From JBPOFY01 sp051252415 (lineage in GTDB: Bacteria > Verrucomicrobiota > Verrucomicrobiia > Opitutales > Coraliomargaritaceae), in assembly GCA_051252415.1 (NCBI GenBank), contig JBPOGA010000014.1:1-64000 (forward strand): DNA of 64,000 bases, in the 5' to 3' direction. The position numbers and the translations under genes are program-made. The notes beneath the pieces were generated by a model. The model did not search any database and was not told the DNA's origin. It saw only the letters and a program-made list of their open reading frames with translations. Shown one piece after another: positions 1 to 8,623 of the stretch. Position 1 is the stretch's first letter. Every line of letters begins with the position of its first letter.

Positions 1-520
<520 letters not shown>

Positions 521-1039
521 TTAGTTTGCTGGTTCATATTTTACTAAAAGGTCTAACGGACCTTCTTCCTTGAAGCAATCTGTGAAAAAGCCGACTACAA
601 ACTCTCCGCAGTCTGCCGGGTCTATCAGGATCTCTGCTTGAATTCGTCGAAATCCTGAATGGCTAAGGTCTTCGATATCTAGTCCCTCAGCCATGGAATC
701 TCTAAATTCAATCTTCCACTTTGCAAGGTGCTTGCCGATTAACTCCATAGTTTCGGAGTTCAAGAAGGTCTGCTTCTTTCTTTCCCCGTCTTCATCGTAG
801 ATATGCGCAATCGGGATATCTAACTCGATGATTCCTTTTTCATTTTTTGAAAACTGCACAAATCGCTCAGACCGCTTTGATGCGACCATCACAAAAGAGT
901 GAAATAGCGCCTCTTTGGGTTGGTTGGTGTCGTCCTGAAGGCTAGCAAGTGCTGCTTCGATTTTCCTTTCGTAGGTCGCTCCAAAACAGTTCGAGGCAAG
1001 AACGATCAAAAAGATGCATGCTATTTGGGATTTCTTCAT
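521..1039 (-). CDS. Small secreted protein of unknown function
   Basis: 172 residues. The first ~20 residues form a classical signal peptide (MKKSQ, a hydrophobic core, then NCFGA), so the product is probably exported to the periplasm. The cysteine just before the cleavage region could also be read as a weak lipobox, but the context does not fit one well. The mature part is acidic and mixed, with no family I recognise. It follows the TonB-like gene on the same strand with a 36-bp gap and is probably the last gene of the ExbB-ExbD-TonB transcription unit. A role as an accessory to that transporter is inference only. Confidence 0.6.
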   Translation of the reverse strand: MKKSQIACIFLIVLASNCFGATYERKIEAALASLQDDTNQPKEALFHSFVMVASKRSERFVQFSKNEKGIIELDIPIAHIYDEDGERKKQTFLNSETMELIGKHLAKWKIEFRDSMAEGLDIEDLSHSGFRRIQAEILIDPADCGEFVVGFFTDCFKEEGPLDLLVKYEPAN

Positions 1040-1075
1040 TCCTTCTCAGATCGAGGTGTTGGCACATCCGCAGAA

Positions 1076-1831
1076 TCAATCCACCATCTTAAACGACATA
1101 CGGAAGGTATGTCCCTGCCCAGTGGGTGTTGGACCGGCTGAGGTGACTTTCGCAAAGGCAGCACGGACGGAGGCGTCAAAAGTGGCGTTGCCTGAACCCG
1201 GGTTGAAGCGAACATTCGTGATACGACCCGAGGCATCGACGCTGAAAGTTGCTTCCACGACCAATCGAACCCCTGCAAGGTTTGCTGGCTTCACCCATGC
1301 TCGATTCAAGCGAGCGTTAATTTGTGCACCATATCGACGTAGAGCATCCTGCTCCTGAGACGAAAGCGCCCGGTCCGCACTCGATGGGATATGCGTCGTG
1401 GGCACATTGATCTTACCCGGATTGATATCAATCTTGGGCGCTGGCTTCGGCCTCGTCGGCTGAGGCGGCTTCGGAGTCTTTTGCGGATTCTGCTTTAAGA
1501 AATCCTGATAGCTCATCGTCTTAGGTTTTGGCGGAGTTGGCGCGGGCTCCACCTTTGCGACGGTAGGCGTAGGCTCAGGAATCACTGGATCTGGTATCGG
1601 CGTGAAGTCTGGCAGATCGGGCAAGTCCATCGGCTGCACATCAGCCACCGGCTCCTGCTGTGGCGGTGAATCGCTCGGTGCTGAGTCGCTGGGCGGCTCA
1701 ACCATTTCAAAGACGTGTATCTTTTCCTTCGGTTTAAAGGCTTCGATGATAATTCCCAAGAGCAAGGCGAACAGAACCACTAAGTGAAGTATCACCGAGG
1801 TCCAGAAGGCTTGATTTTTACGAAAATTCAT
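1076..1831 (-). CDS. TonB/TolA-like energy transducer
   Basis: 251 residues with the layout of TonB family proteins. A short cytoplasmic start is followed by one membrane helix (about residues 11-30). A long periplasmic stretch rich in Pro, Glu and Lys (about 45-150) comes next, and a globular C-terminal domain (about 160-251) resembles the TonB_C/TolA-C fold. TonB carries proton-motive energy from the ExbB-ExbD motor to outer-membrane receptors. The gene lies 8 bp after exbD in the order exbB-exbD-tonB. TolA is the main alternative, because the C-terminal domain has TolA-like character (INARLNRAW), but no tolB or pal follows. No TonB-dependent receptor is encoded in the window, so its client is unknown. 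Confidence 0.8.
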   Translation of the reverse strand: MNFRKNQAFWTSVILHLVVLFALLLGIIIEAFKPKEKIHVFEMVEPPSDSAPSDSPPQQEPVADVQPMDLPDLPDFTPIPDPVIPEPTPTVAKVEPAPTPPKPKTMSYQDFLKQNPQKTPKPPQPTRPKPAPKIDINPGKINVPTTHIPSSADRALSSQEQDALRRYGAQINARLNRAWVKPANLAGVRLVVEATFSVDASGRITNVRFNPGSGNATFDASVRAAFAKVTSAGPTPTGQGHTFRMSFKMVD

Positions 1832-1839
1832 CGGGTCGC

Positions 1840-2253
1840 TTATTCGACTTTAGTATCGAGGCTAATTTTGGAGAGCTTGCGCTGCTTAATCATATCCACT
1901 ACCGTGATCACCTTTTGATACGTCAATGACGCATCGGCGCGAATACTCAACACCGGAGGTGCTGGGTCCATCGCCATGGTATCGAGTAAATCAGCAAGCT
2001 GGACGAGATCTACTTGCTGCTCTCCCCAATAATAGTCGCCCGACTTATCAATTGAGATGGTTTGAAAGTCTTCACGATCCTCAGGCTGCGCCTTAACCGA
2101 CTCCACGGGCAAACTGACTTCGATGGTCTGCTCCAAGAGTGGAGTCGTAATCATGAAGATAATCAACAAGGCAAACGCGAGGTCGATCAACGGAGTCACG
2201 TTGATCTCAGTCAGCGCGGAGAGCCTGTTCTTACGATGGAATTTACGTGCCAC
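1840..2253 (-). CDS. exbD: ExbD/TolR biopolymer transport protein
   Basis: 137 residues, the usual size of ExbD/TolR. A short basic N-terminus leads into a single membrane helix that begins NVTPLIDL. The Asp at residue 24 is the conserved residue that takes part in proton flow in this family. The rest is a periplasmic domain ending in IKQRKLSKISL, typical of ExbD. With ExbB it forms the proton-driven motor that powers TonB. It lies between exbB and the TonB-like gene on the same strand, with spacings of 36 and 8 bp, so the three are very probably one operon. ExbD and TolR cannot be separated on sequence alone; the neighbours favour ExbD. Confidence 0.88.
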   Translation of the reverse strand: MARKFHRKNRLSALTEINVTPLIDLAFALLIIFMITTPLLEQTIEVSLPVESVKAQPEDREDFQTISIDKSGDYYWGEQQVDLVQLADLLDTMAMDPAPPVLSIRADASLTYQKVITVVDMIKQRKLSKISLDTKVE

Positions 2254-2289
2254 TTTTTAAAATTAAGAATTAGAAATTAGGAATTTATA

Positions 2290-3024
2290 CTAGACTTCAG
2301 CCGCTGCGGCTTGAGCTTCGAGCTCGATACGGTCGGCCACGGTGCTAGCGAAGTTTTCCAACTCAACCACCGCGATCTTCGTATTTTGCAACAAGTAGTT
2401 GTATCCAAACACAGACGGGATAGCGACCACGAGGCCTGCAACGGTCGTCAGCAACGCACCAGAAACACCTGGAGCCAAGCTCTGCAAGCTGGCGGAGCCA
2501 GAACCTGCCATGCCTCCAAATGCGTCCATCACACCCCAAACGGTGCCCAATAGACCAAGAAACGGTGCACCCGTCACGATGGAGCCGAGCACCACCATTT
2601 TTGATTCATAGCGAATCGTTTGCTCCGCAACCGCGCGTTGAAGGGCATTCTCAACGTGGCCCATACGCAAGGTCGCGCGGTGTGTGTCTGTATCCACAAC
2701 TGCTCCACCATAACGGTAAAAGGCTTCAAGCGCTTCACGCACAATATTGTAATAGAGCCCACTCCCCTTGCCCGGGCGCTCCGCATCCAGTGCGAGTAGG
2801 TGCGCTTCCTTACTGAGCGCACGCTCATAGCGCAAATTCTGGGAACGAAGTTTTGAAAGATCGAGGTGCTTACCTAGCATCACCGTCCACGCAACCAAAC
2901 TGAAGGCTGCAAGGATCAAGATCACGACCTTACCTGCGACATTAGACTGCGCGAAATATGTAAAAACGTTGGGGCCGGAAGCGGCAAAAATTAGGAATGA
3001 ATCGAAAGCAAATGGAAGGTTCAT
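2290..3024 (-). CDS. exbB: ExbB/TolQ/MotA-family proton channel
   Basis: 244 residues from the chosen ATG. The frame stays open for 41 more codons upstream, but the family starts near the first membrane helix and the upstream residues look non-coding. The protein has a helix near residues 25-45, a long cytoplasmic region, and two C-terminal helices. The stretches GAPFLGLLGTVWGVMDAF and LAPGVSGALLTTVAGLVVAIP are the signature of the MotA/TolQ/ExbB family. It forms the pentameric inner-membrane channel around ExbD. It heads the exbB-exbD-tonB operon. No strong Shine-Dalgarno is visible before the start. Confidence 0.88.
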   Translation of the reverse strand: MNLPFAFDSFLIFAASGPNVFTYFAQSNVAGKVVILILAAFSLVAWTVMLGKHLDLSKLRSQNLRYERALSKEAHLLALDAERPGKGSGLYYNIVREALEAFYRYGGAVVDTDTHRATLRMGHVENALQRAVAEQTIRYESKMVVLGSIVTGAPFLGLLGTVWGVMDAFGGMAGSGSASLQSLAPGVSGALLTTVAGLVVAIPSVFGYNYLLQNTKIAVVELENFASTVADRIELEAQAAAAEV

Positions 3025-3328
3025 AGACAAAAATAGAAAGGTGTTTTCTGAATAGACAGCTATTAACAACAGGCGTTCAATTCCTCGCCAGCATAAAACC
3101 GAAAAAGCTTTCCACAGTTTATACACATTGCCTGCAAACACTCGCAACGACGCCCGTCGCGGAACAACGAAGTTGTCTCGCGATCAAGGACGCACAGCAA
3201 TTACGGCCGAAATCGGTTTCCGATTCCGCTACATCTACTCAGCACTTCCCTCAGATCAGATCCCTAACAAATGGGTTGCCGCACCGCACACAGACACCTA
3301 CAACCCCAACATTCACTTTTAACCTAAC
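3025..3328. other. Divergent promoter region between exbB and the PfkB-type gene
   Basis: About 300 bp separate two divergent transcription units, so promoters for both must lie here. No clear -35/-10 pair, riboswitch or operator can be named by eye. A short 'gtcgcggaacaacgaagttgtctcgcgatcaaggac' type sequence (about 3156-3190) carries the inverted halves acaacgaagttgt and resembles the 'gtagcggaacaacaaagttgtttcggcaagctcaagg' repeat near 18073, so part of the gap is repeat-derived. Confidence 0.45.
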
Positions 3329-4438
3329 ATGGACAATAAATCACTTACTCTAAGCGAACTCAAGGAGTGCGCACCTCTCGCCAGCACAAAGAAAGCTCTC
3401 GTCGGTATCGATGGATTCGTCGACAAGATTGTGCACCCAGTCGACAAACGGCACGGCCCGGGCGATCAATTTGACCGTATACAAACAATTACAGAATTTG
3501 GCGCGCGCATCAGCTCTGCGGCGGGCAAGAGCGCTAATATCGAGCTCGCTCCCGTAATTGAGAAACTTGGCGGCAATGGCCCGATCATGGCCAACGCGCA
3601 AAGCTCTCACGGTATTCAAGTTCGCTACCTCGGCGCACTTGGCAAAGGAACGATCCACCCAGTCTTCGAGGAATTTGCCAAGAAAACCAATGCCATTTCC
3701 ATTACCGACCCAGGCGTGACCCACGCGGCAGAGTTCACCGACGGCAAGATCATGCTCGGCTCCATGGCGAGCCTAGACGAGATCAACTACGAGCACATCG
3801 TCACTGCAATGGGTGCCGACGAGCTGGCCAAAGTCTTCGGCGAGTCCGACAGTATCGCGATGGTGAACTGGACAATGATCCCGTTCCTCTCGGATGTCTT
3901 CAAAGATTTCCTCGAGCGCCTACTGCCAAATGTGAAGGAGAATCCAGACCGCATCTTTTTCTTCGATCTCGCCGATCCTGAGAAACGCTCCGAGGAAGAC
4001 CTGCTCGAAGTGATAAATCTATTCACCAAATTCGAGCAGTTTGGTAAAGTCATCCTCGGCCTCAACCTCCGCGAGGCAGAACAAGTCGACAAACTCCTCG
4101 GCTTTAGTCCTCTCGAAAACACGCCGGAGAATCTCCAAGTAATTGCCGAGCGTATCCGCACAAAGCTTCAGCTCAATACCGTGGTGGTTCACCCCACTCA
4201 CGATGCTGCCTGCGCAACACCCGAGGGCACTGCCTACGTCAAAGGCCCCTACTGCGAAAAGCCAAAGATCACCACAGGCGCTGGCGACCACTTTAATTCT
4301 GGCTTCGTCACAGGTCGCATGATCGGTCTCTCGCCATCTGCAGCACTCACCGTCGCTGTGGCTACATCTGGATTCTACGTTCGCACTGCAGTGAGCCCTA
4401 CCCTCAAGGAACTACAAGAGTTTATCGCAACTTGGTAA
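3329..4438 (+). CDS. PfkB-family carbohydrate kinase
   Basis: 369 residues. The family signature near the C-terminus is clear: ITTGAGDHFNSGF at about residues 315-328, with the Asp as catalytic base and the glycines forming the anion hole. The N-terminal part has the ribokinase-type GIDGFVDKI and a glycine-rich GGNGPIMANA. Members phosphorylate sugars, nucleosides or related alcohols with ATP. The substrate cannot be read from the sequence. The protein is longer than typical ribokinases (about 300) and has a long insertion in the middle. It is followed after 6 bp by tmk, so the two are probably co-transcribed, but no shared pathway is evident. Confidence 0.8.
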   Translation: MDNKSLTLSELKECAPLASTKKALVGIDGFVDKIVHPVDKRHGPGDQFDRIQTITEFGARISSAAGKSANIELAPVIEKLGGNGPIMANAQSSHGIQVRYLGALGKGTIHPVFEEFAKKTNAISITDPGVTHAAEFTDGKIMLGSMASLDEINYEHIVTAMGADELAKVFGESDSIAMVNWTMIPFLSDVFKDFLERLLPNVKENPDRIFFFDLADPEKRSEEDLLEVINLFTKFEQFGKVILGLNLREAEQVDKLLGFSPLENTPENLQVIAERIRTKLQLNTVVVHPTHDAACATPEGTAYVKGPYCEKPKITTGAGDHFNSGFVTGRMIGLSPSAALTVAVATSGFYVRTAVSPTLKELQEFIATW

Positions 4439-4444
4439 GCAAGT

Positions 4445-5071
4445 ATGGCTGGCTTATTCATCAGTTTCGAAGGCGGCGAAGGCTGTGGCAAATCGACGCA
4501 AATTCGCTTGCTCAGTGAACGCCTAAAAGCCGAGGGCAGCACTATCTTGCAAACACGCGAGCCAGGCGGCACACCACTCGGCGAAGCCGTGCGCAACCTG
4601 CTACAACACGACAAGGCAGGCGAAGGCATGCACAGCCTTGCTGAGCTGATGCTATTCGCTGCAAGTCGGACTCAACATGTGCATCAAAAAATTCGCCCAG
4701 CAATCGAACGAGGCGAAATCGTCTTATGCGATCGATTCATGGACTCGACGACTGCCTATCAAGGAGCCGCTCGAAAACTAGACCCAGAGATTGTTTCAAC
4801 GATCAATCAGATTGCTGTCGATTCGATGTGCCCCGACATGACGATACTCATCGATCTAGATCCGCAGATCGGCATGAGCCGTGTCCGCGCACGTGGCAAC
4901 GGCGAGCTTGACCGCATGGAGCAAGAAGCCATCGAATTTTTCGAAGCTGTTCGCGAGGGCTACCTCAAGCTAGCCGTGTCTGAGCCCGAGCGCTTTCTAG
5001 TGCTCGACGGCAGCCAGACTGTCGAAGACCTGCAAGCGCAGATCTGGGACGCAGTTTCTGTTAAACTCTAG
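4445..5071 (+). CDS. tmk: Thymidylate kinase
   Basis: 208 residues, a normal length. It phosphorylates dTMP to dTDP with ATP, the last step specific to dTTP synthesis. Visible motifs are the P-loop GGEGCGKST (about residues 10-18), the dTMP-binding stretch REPGGTPLGEAVR, the DRF/Y-type loop CDRFMDSTTAYQGAAR, and a LID region with RARGNGELDRME that carries basic residues near the P-loop. The start is fixed by MAGLFISFEG, which brings the P-loop to its usual place. It follows the PfkB-type kinase by 6 bp and ends directly before a palindromic repeat. Confidence 0.95.
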   Translation: MAGLFISFEGGEGCGKSTQIRLLSERLKAEGSTILQTREPGGTPLGEAVRNLLQHDKAGEGMHSLAELMLFAASRTQHVHQKIRPAIERGEIVLCDRFMDSTTAYQGAARKLDPEIVSTINQIAVDSMCPDMTILIDLDPQIGMSRVRARGNGELDRMEQEAIEFFEAVREGYLKLAVSEPERFLVLDGSQTVEDLQAQIWDAVSVKL

Positions 5072-5188
5072 CGTGGCGTGCAAGCTTGTCCAGATCATGA
5101 GCCTGTCGAATGGCTCGCGCCCCCCAGAGTATTAGCCCGAGCCAATCCACTTTGGCTAACTGAAGCCCGCGCAAGCGCGGACGTCACT
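5072..5188. repeat. Palindromic intergenic repeat, family R1, copy 1
   Basis: 117 bp bounded by cgtggcgtgcaagc on the left and gcgcggacgtcact on the right; the ends are imperfect inverted repeats. The inside has the 'gtccagatcatgagcctgtcgaatggctcgcgcc' stretch that recurs in copies near 9339, 11524 and 21415. It encodes no protein and lies just after tmk. It is a MITE- or REP-like element; the mobilising enzyme is not in the window. Confidence 0.75.
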
Positions 5189-5202
5189 GCAGGAGTTCAA
5201 AC

Positions 5203-5919
5203 TTACAGCGGCACATCGAAGACCAGCACCTTGGCTGGCATTTCACTAACTCCGGTAAAATTAAGACTCTCCACGCCACTCAAAGCCAACGAATCGCCAG
5301 CTTCCAGTTGATCCCCTTCGACCGCAACAGCACCTTCGACTACAAATACCCATAGCCCACGACCTTGAACAGCTGCGCCGTATTCAATCATTACTCCACT
5401 ACTTAGGCGCACCGTTCGCAACTCCACATCTTGCCGTATCACCATCGAGTCATCACGACCATCAGGCGATAGCAACAGACTCCATTGATTCTCCTGAGCG
5501 CCCACCAATTGCTGGTCTTCGTAGCGCGGCTCTAACCCGATAGCATTGGGCTGAATCCAGATCTGCATCAAATGGACCGATTCTTCAGCCGAGGGATTAA
5601 ACTCACTATGCGTCACCCCGGTTCCAGCACTCATGTATTGGATGTCCCCTGCTTGAATAACTCGGCCGTTCCCCATACTATCTTTATGCTCCAACTGACC
5701 ATCGAGAACGATACTAATGATCTCCATGTCACGATGCGGATGAGAAGGAAATCCTCCCTTCGGAGCGATCCAATCATCATTCACGACACGCAACGGACCA
5801 AAGCCCATTCGCTCGGGATCATAGTGACCACCAAACGAGAAACTATGCCGGCTATCCAACCAATCTATCTTTGAATGCATCCGCTCATCCGAACGCGTGA
5901 GTTGTTTTACAATATTCAT
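5203..5919 (-). CDS. Pirin-family protein
   Basis: 238 residues from the ATG giving MNIVKQLTRSDERM; an open frame extends 21 codons further but runs into a repeat. The N-terminal cupin carries the metal-binding residues of pirins: HPHRDMEIIS with two histidines, then a later His in GTGVTHSEFN, with the usual glutamate nearby. The bicupin length fits. Bacterial pirins of this type (YhhW) act as iron-dependent quercetinases or as redox-linked regulators; the real substrate is unknown. It lies downstream of doxX on the same strand across a 114-bp gap that holds a palindromic repeat. With DoxX and MarR next door it fits a quinone or redox stress role (inference). Confidence 0.88.
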   Translation of the reverse strand: MNIVKQLTRSDERMHSKIDWLDSRHSFSFGGHYDPERMGFGPLRVVNDDWIAPKGGFPSHPHRDMEIISIVLDGQLEHKDSMGNGRVIQAGDIQYMSAGTGVTHSEFNPSAEESVHLMQIWIQPNAIGLEPRYEDQQLVGAQENQWSLLLSPDGRDDSMVIRQDVELRTVRLSSGVMIEYGAAVQGRGLWVFVVEGAVAVEGDQLEAGDSLALSGVESLNFTGVSEMPAKVLVFDVPL

Positions 5920-5933
5920 AATTCTAATCTCAA

Positions 5934-6024
5934 GGTAGCGGCGCGCGTCCCTGCGGGCCATTGCAGTGTTGTTATATAGCATGACTGCTCACACGTATGG
6001 CGCGCAGGGACGCACGCCGCTACC
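5934..6024. repeat. Inverted-repeat element between pirin and doxX (family R4)
   Basis: The 22-bp arms ggtagcggcgcgcgtccctgcg (5934-5955) and its complement (6003-6024) match with one mismatch around a 47-bp centre. Related 'agcggc..cgtccctg' sequences occur at about 18128-18148 and 23971-23998 and inside the FAD oxidoreductase gene near 48838-48903. The element falls in the leader of the pirin gene and could act as a weak hairpin terminator between doxX and pirin. Confidence 0.7.
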
Positions 6025-6033
6025 ACTCGCATG

Positions 6034-6471
6034 TTACACTTCACCACTTAACTTTCGGTCGACCGAGAAGGCTCCGCCACCACCAATCGCGAGCGTCAAA
6101 CTAGCCAATAAAAGCGTAAGCGGATACTCCATGCCATTATTCGAAGCGAAAAACGCACTAGCATGAGCCGTCATAATCGCCACAGCCATCGTTCCCACGA
6201 GGCTGATGCCTGCCACACGCGTCGCCAGGCCTGCGATTAAAAGTAGTCCACCGATAAACTCGGTGCCACCCGCCATAGCCGCCATCAAGACACCGGGCTT
6301 TAAGCCGAGATTCTCGGCAAAAAACTGTCCCGTGCCTTCCAGTCCATGTCCACCAAACCAGCCGAAGAGCTTTTGACTTCCGTGAGCTGCCATAACCACA
6401 CCGACACCCAACCGAATCGGAAGAAATGCGAGTGTATTCGATGTATTGAGTAATGTTTCTTTGAATTTCAT
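6034..6471 (-). CDS. DoxX-family membrane protein
   Basis: 145 residues with about four membrane helices. It has the N-terminal FLPIRLGVGVVMAAHGSQKLFGWFGG stretch typical of DoxX proteins, in which the family's HGxxKLFG motif is plain (split here: 'AAHGSQKLFGWFGG'). DoxX proteins are small inner-membrane proteins linked to quinone, thiol and oxidative stress; the Bacillus MhqP protein under MhqR control belongs to this family. A perfect palindrome lies 42 bp before the start codon and is also found before the neighbouring marR gene, so this gene is probably repressed by that MarR protein. Pirin lies downstream on the same strand. Confidence 0.88.
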   Translation of the reverse strand: MKFKETLLNTSNTLAFLPIRLGVGVVMAAHGSQKLFGWFGGHGLEGTGQFFAENLGLKPGVLMAAMAGGTEFIGGLLLIAGLATRVAGISLVGTMAVAIMTAHASAFFASNNGMEYPLTLLLASLTLAIGGGGAFSVDRKLSGEV

Positions 6472-6512
6472 GGGGTTTCTTTCTATTTTATTGTTTCAGT
6501 TTAGCATTTTAC

Positions 6513-6524
6513 CTTGACGTCAAG
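6513..6524. promoter_or_regulatory. Putative MarR operator upstream of doxX
   Basis: Perfect 12-bp palindrome CTTGACGTCAAG, identical to the one at 7016-7027. It contains TTGACG on both strands, so a repressor here would cover a possible -35 element of the doxX promoter. MarR dimers bind such palindromes. Assignment to the adjacent MarR is inferred from the shared site and the gene order. Confidence 0.75.
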
Positions 6525-6541
6525 TTATTAGGATAAATGAG

Positions 6542-6991
6542 TTACGCTTTGAGCGCTTCGGCGCGCTGCCCGACCTTACGCATCAGCGCAGCGAAAGTTT
6601 CACGCTCAGTATCGTCAAAAGTTTCGAAGAGCTGATCTAGATTTGTCGAATGTGCGGCAAAGGCTGATTCAATAAGTTCGCGGCCCTCGCTTGTGAGGTG
6701 CACTTGCACGATACGCGCGTCTTCGCTACTGCGCTCACGCAGCACAAACCCCTTCTTTTCTAGGCGCTGCACCGCAGTTGTGATCGAACCACTGGTCAGC
6801 AGAACCTTCTCGCCAATCGTATTCACTGGCAATGACCCCTTGTGCAGAAGCACTTCAAGAACAGCAAAGTCCGAGAGTGTCGCAAATCCCGAGCGACTGA
6901 TGCTCGCCTGATCGTAGGCCATCACCGCACGAGAAGCTTTCCACATGAGAAGGAACAAGTGCGAACCGGAATGTTGGTAAATCTTAGACAT
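6542..6991 (-). CDS. MarR-family transcriptional regulator
   Basis: 149 residues from MSKIYQHSG; an ATG four codons upstream is also possible. The winged-helix region is clear: LLHKGSLPVNTIGEKVLLTSGS as the recognition part, then VQRLEKKGFVLRERSSEDARIVQVHLT as the wing with the conserved DxR (SSEDAR). Such dimers repress nearby genes until a phenolic, quinone or oxidant signal is sensed. A perfect palindrome lies 25 bp before its own start and the same palindrome lies before doxX, which argues for autoregulation and control of doxX. No conserved redox cysteine stands out in the short N-terminal helix from this start (the Cys of the longer start would be residue 3). Confidence 0.88.
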   Translation of the reverse strand: MSKIYQHSGSHLFLLMWKASRAVMAYDQASISRSGFATLSDFAVLEVLLHKGSLPVNTIGEKVLLTSGSITTAVQRLEKKGFVLRERSSEDARIVQVHLTSEGRELIESAFAAHSTNLDQLFETFDDTERETFAALMRKVGQRAEALKA

Positions 6992-7015
6992 ACCACATAA
7001 CATGCAGCCATTTAT

Positions 7016-7027
7016 CTTGACGTCAAG
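7016..7027. promoter_or_regulatory. Putative MarR operator between marR and the carbonic anhydrase gene
   Basis: Second perfect copy of CTTGACGTCAAG, 25 bp before the marR start codon and about 119 bp before the chosen carbonic anhydrase start. The position suits autorepression of marR. Whether it also controls the divergent carbonic anhydrase gene cannot be decided from sequence. Confidence 0.75.
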
Positions 7028-7145
7028 CTATTTTAAGCGATCACCAAAATTACATGAAAGCATGCAACCGAACTTTACGTTTGAAAGTGCATGTGCATAT
7101 TCACACCAACAACCCACCTATTCCAAGAAACAACTGCTGAACAAT

Positions 7146-7745
7146 ATGCCAACACTAGCCAAACTCCTCTTAAATAATAAAGCATGGGCAAAAAAAGTAG
7201 TCGAAGAAGATCCCACTTTTTTCGACGAGCTCTCCAAACAGCAAAGCCCGGAATACCTTTGGATCGGTTGCTCGGATAGCCGCGTGCCTGCGAACCAAAT
7301 TACAGGCCTCATGCCAGGCGAAGTATTCGTCCACCGCAATATTGCAAATGTGGTGGTACACACCGACCTCAACTTGCTTTCGGTGCTGCAATACGCGGTG
7401 GATGTGCTCAAGGTAAAACACGTAATCGTCTGCGGACATTATGGCTGCGGCGGTGTTCGCGCGGCGATGGGGCAAACATCCTTTGGTTTAATCGACAATT
7501 GGCTTCGCCACATTCAAGACGTGGAAGCATTTCATATCACCGAACTCACTCAACTCGAAGAAGGAGCCAAGTTTGATCGGATGTGCGAACTCAATGTCAT
7601 TGCTCAAGCCGAGAATTTACGCCGCACGAGCGTCTTGCAAGACGCTTGGAAACGCGGGCAGGAAGTCGATATCCATGCATGGATCTACAGCCTCGAAGAT
7701 GGTCAGATTCGCACACTGCAAGATGCCATCACTGAGCCGAAGTAA
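7146..7745 (+). CDS. can: Beta-class carbonic anhydrase
   Basis: 199 residues from MPTLAKLLLNN. The frame is open 48 codons further upstream, but this start puts the zinc ligands at Cys42, Asp44, His98 and Cys101, the same numbering as in Escherichia coli Can. The motifs are IGCSDSRVPAN (with the Asp44-Arg46 dyad) and VCGHYGCGGVRAA. It interconverts CO2 and bicarbonate in the cytosol and supplies bicarbonate for carboxylases. It is divergent from marR and ends 1 bp before the convergent tag gene. Confidence 0.93.
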   Translation: MPTLAKLLLNNKAWAKKVVEEDPTFFDELSKQQSPEYLWIGCSDSRVPANQITGLMPGEVFVHRNIANVVVHTDLNLLSVLQYAVDVLKVKHVIVCGHYGCGGVRAAMGQTSFGLIDNWLRHIQDVEAFHITELTQLEEGAKFDRMCELNVIAQAENLRRTSVLQDAWKRGQEVDIHAWIYSLEDGQIRTLQDAITEPK

Positions 7746-7746
7746 T

Positions 7747-8316
7747 TCATTTACCGTTTAGCTGTGTATGCCGGAAGCAGTCGACCGTATGATCATTGAC
7801 CATACCGACCGCCTGCATGAAGGCGTAACAGATCGTAGTGCCAACAAATTTGAAGCCTTCCTTCTTCAAGGCTTTAGCCATGGCGTCTGACTCTGGCGTT
7901 GAAACTGGAACGTCTTCGAAGCGCTGCCATTCATTCTGCATCGGCTTCCCACCAACAAATTGCCAAAGCCAAGGTGCGAAGGCACCCTCGCGTTTGATGA
8001 TATCAAGGTAGGCCTTCGCGTTGCCAATCGATGCGGCGACCTTCAAGCGATTGCGCACAATACCCGCGTCTGATAAGAGCTCGGTGACTTTGGCATCGTC
8101 GTAATTCACGATTTTCTTCGCATCAAAGTTGTCATAGAGGCGACGATAGTTCGCTCGCTTTTTCAAAATCGTGATCCAACTCAATCCTGCTTGAGCGCCT
8201 TCGAGAATTAAAAACTCAAAGAGTAGCCGGTCATCCCAAACGGGCACGCCCCACTCTTCATCGTGATAAGCCTGATACAGCTCTGAACCTCCACACCATT
8301 CGCAACGTTGACACAT
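7747..8316 (-). CDS. tag: DNA-3-methyladenine glycosylase I
   Basis: 189 residues, matching the family (about 187). It removes 3-methyladenine from alkylated DNA as the first step of base excision repair. The zinc-binding 'HhH-zinc snap' is visible: Cys5 and His18 at the N-terminus (QRCEWCGG, AYHDEEWG) and His plus Cys at the C-terminus (NDHTVDCFRH). The substrate pocket residues in DEEWGVPVWDD and GLSWITILKKR are also typical. It is convergent with the carbonic anhydrase gene. Confidence 0.95.
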   Translation of the reverse strand: MCQRCEWCGGSELYQAYHDEEWGVPVWDDRLLFEFLILEGAQAGLSWITILKKRANYRRLYDNFDAKKIVNYDDAKVTELLSDAGIVRNRLKVAASIGNAKAYLDIIKREGAFAPWLWQFVGGKPMQNEWQRFEDVPVSTPESDAMAKALKKEGFKFVGTTICYAFMQAVGMVNDHTVDCFRHTQLNGK

Positions 8317-8623
8317 ACGACGATGCTAAATGTGAAGATGAATAAGGAAAGGAGGAAGATAGAAAAAGGGGATCCTAGCTCGAAAAGGCCCCTCAAGAAC
8401 TTTAAAGATTCAGAACCAGTGGCGTCTGCGCTTGCGCAGGCCTTCGCCGTTTAAGTGGTGTTGAGTCGCCACTCTGCAATGGTGGTCGGGACGTCCGCCC
8501 TCTCCCTTGAGGCCGCCGGCGAGCGGCGACGCCACTGGTAAACCTTCACAAGCACTACACAGGAATAATCTACATTGATTTCTATTATCGACCTCGATAG
8601 CTCAATACATACCGTCCGTCAGC
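8317..8623. repeat. Intergenic region with R1-like inverted-repeat element
   Basis: The 307-bp gap holds one element at about 8415-8539. Its ends accagtggcgtctgcgc and gcgacgccactggt are inverted copies of each other, resembling the R1 ends but with a different, GC-rich centre. Nothing else is seen apart from presumed promoters for the flanking divergent genes. Confidence 0.65.

Noticed and set aside
7002..7145. Longer start for the carbonic anhydrase (48 more codons)
   Set aside because: It would overlap the MarR operator and the marR start region, and the chosen start reproduces the family's zinc-ligand numbering exactly.
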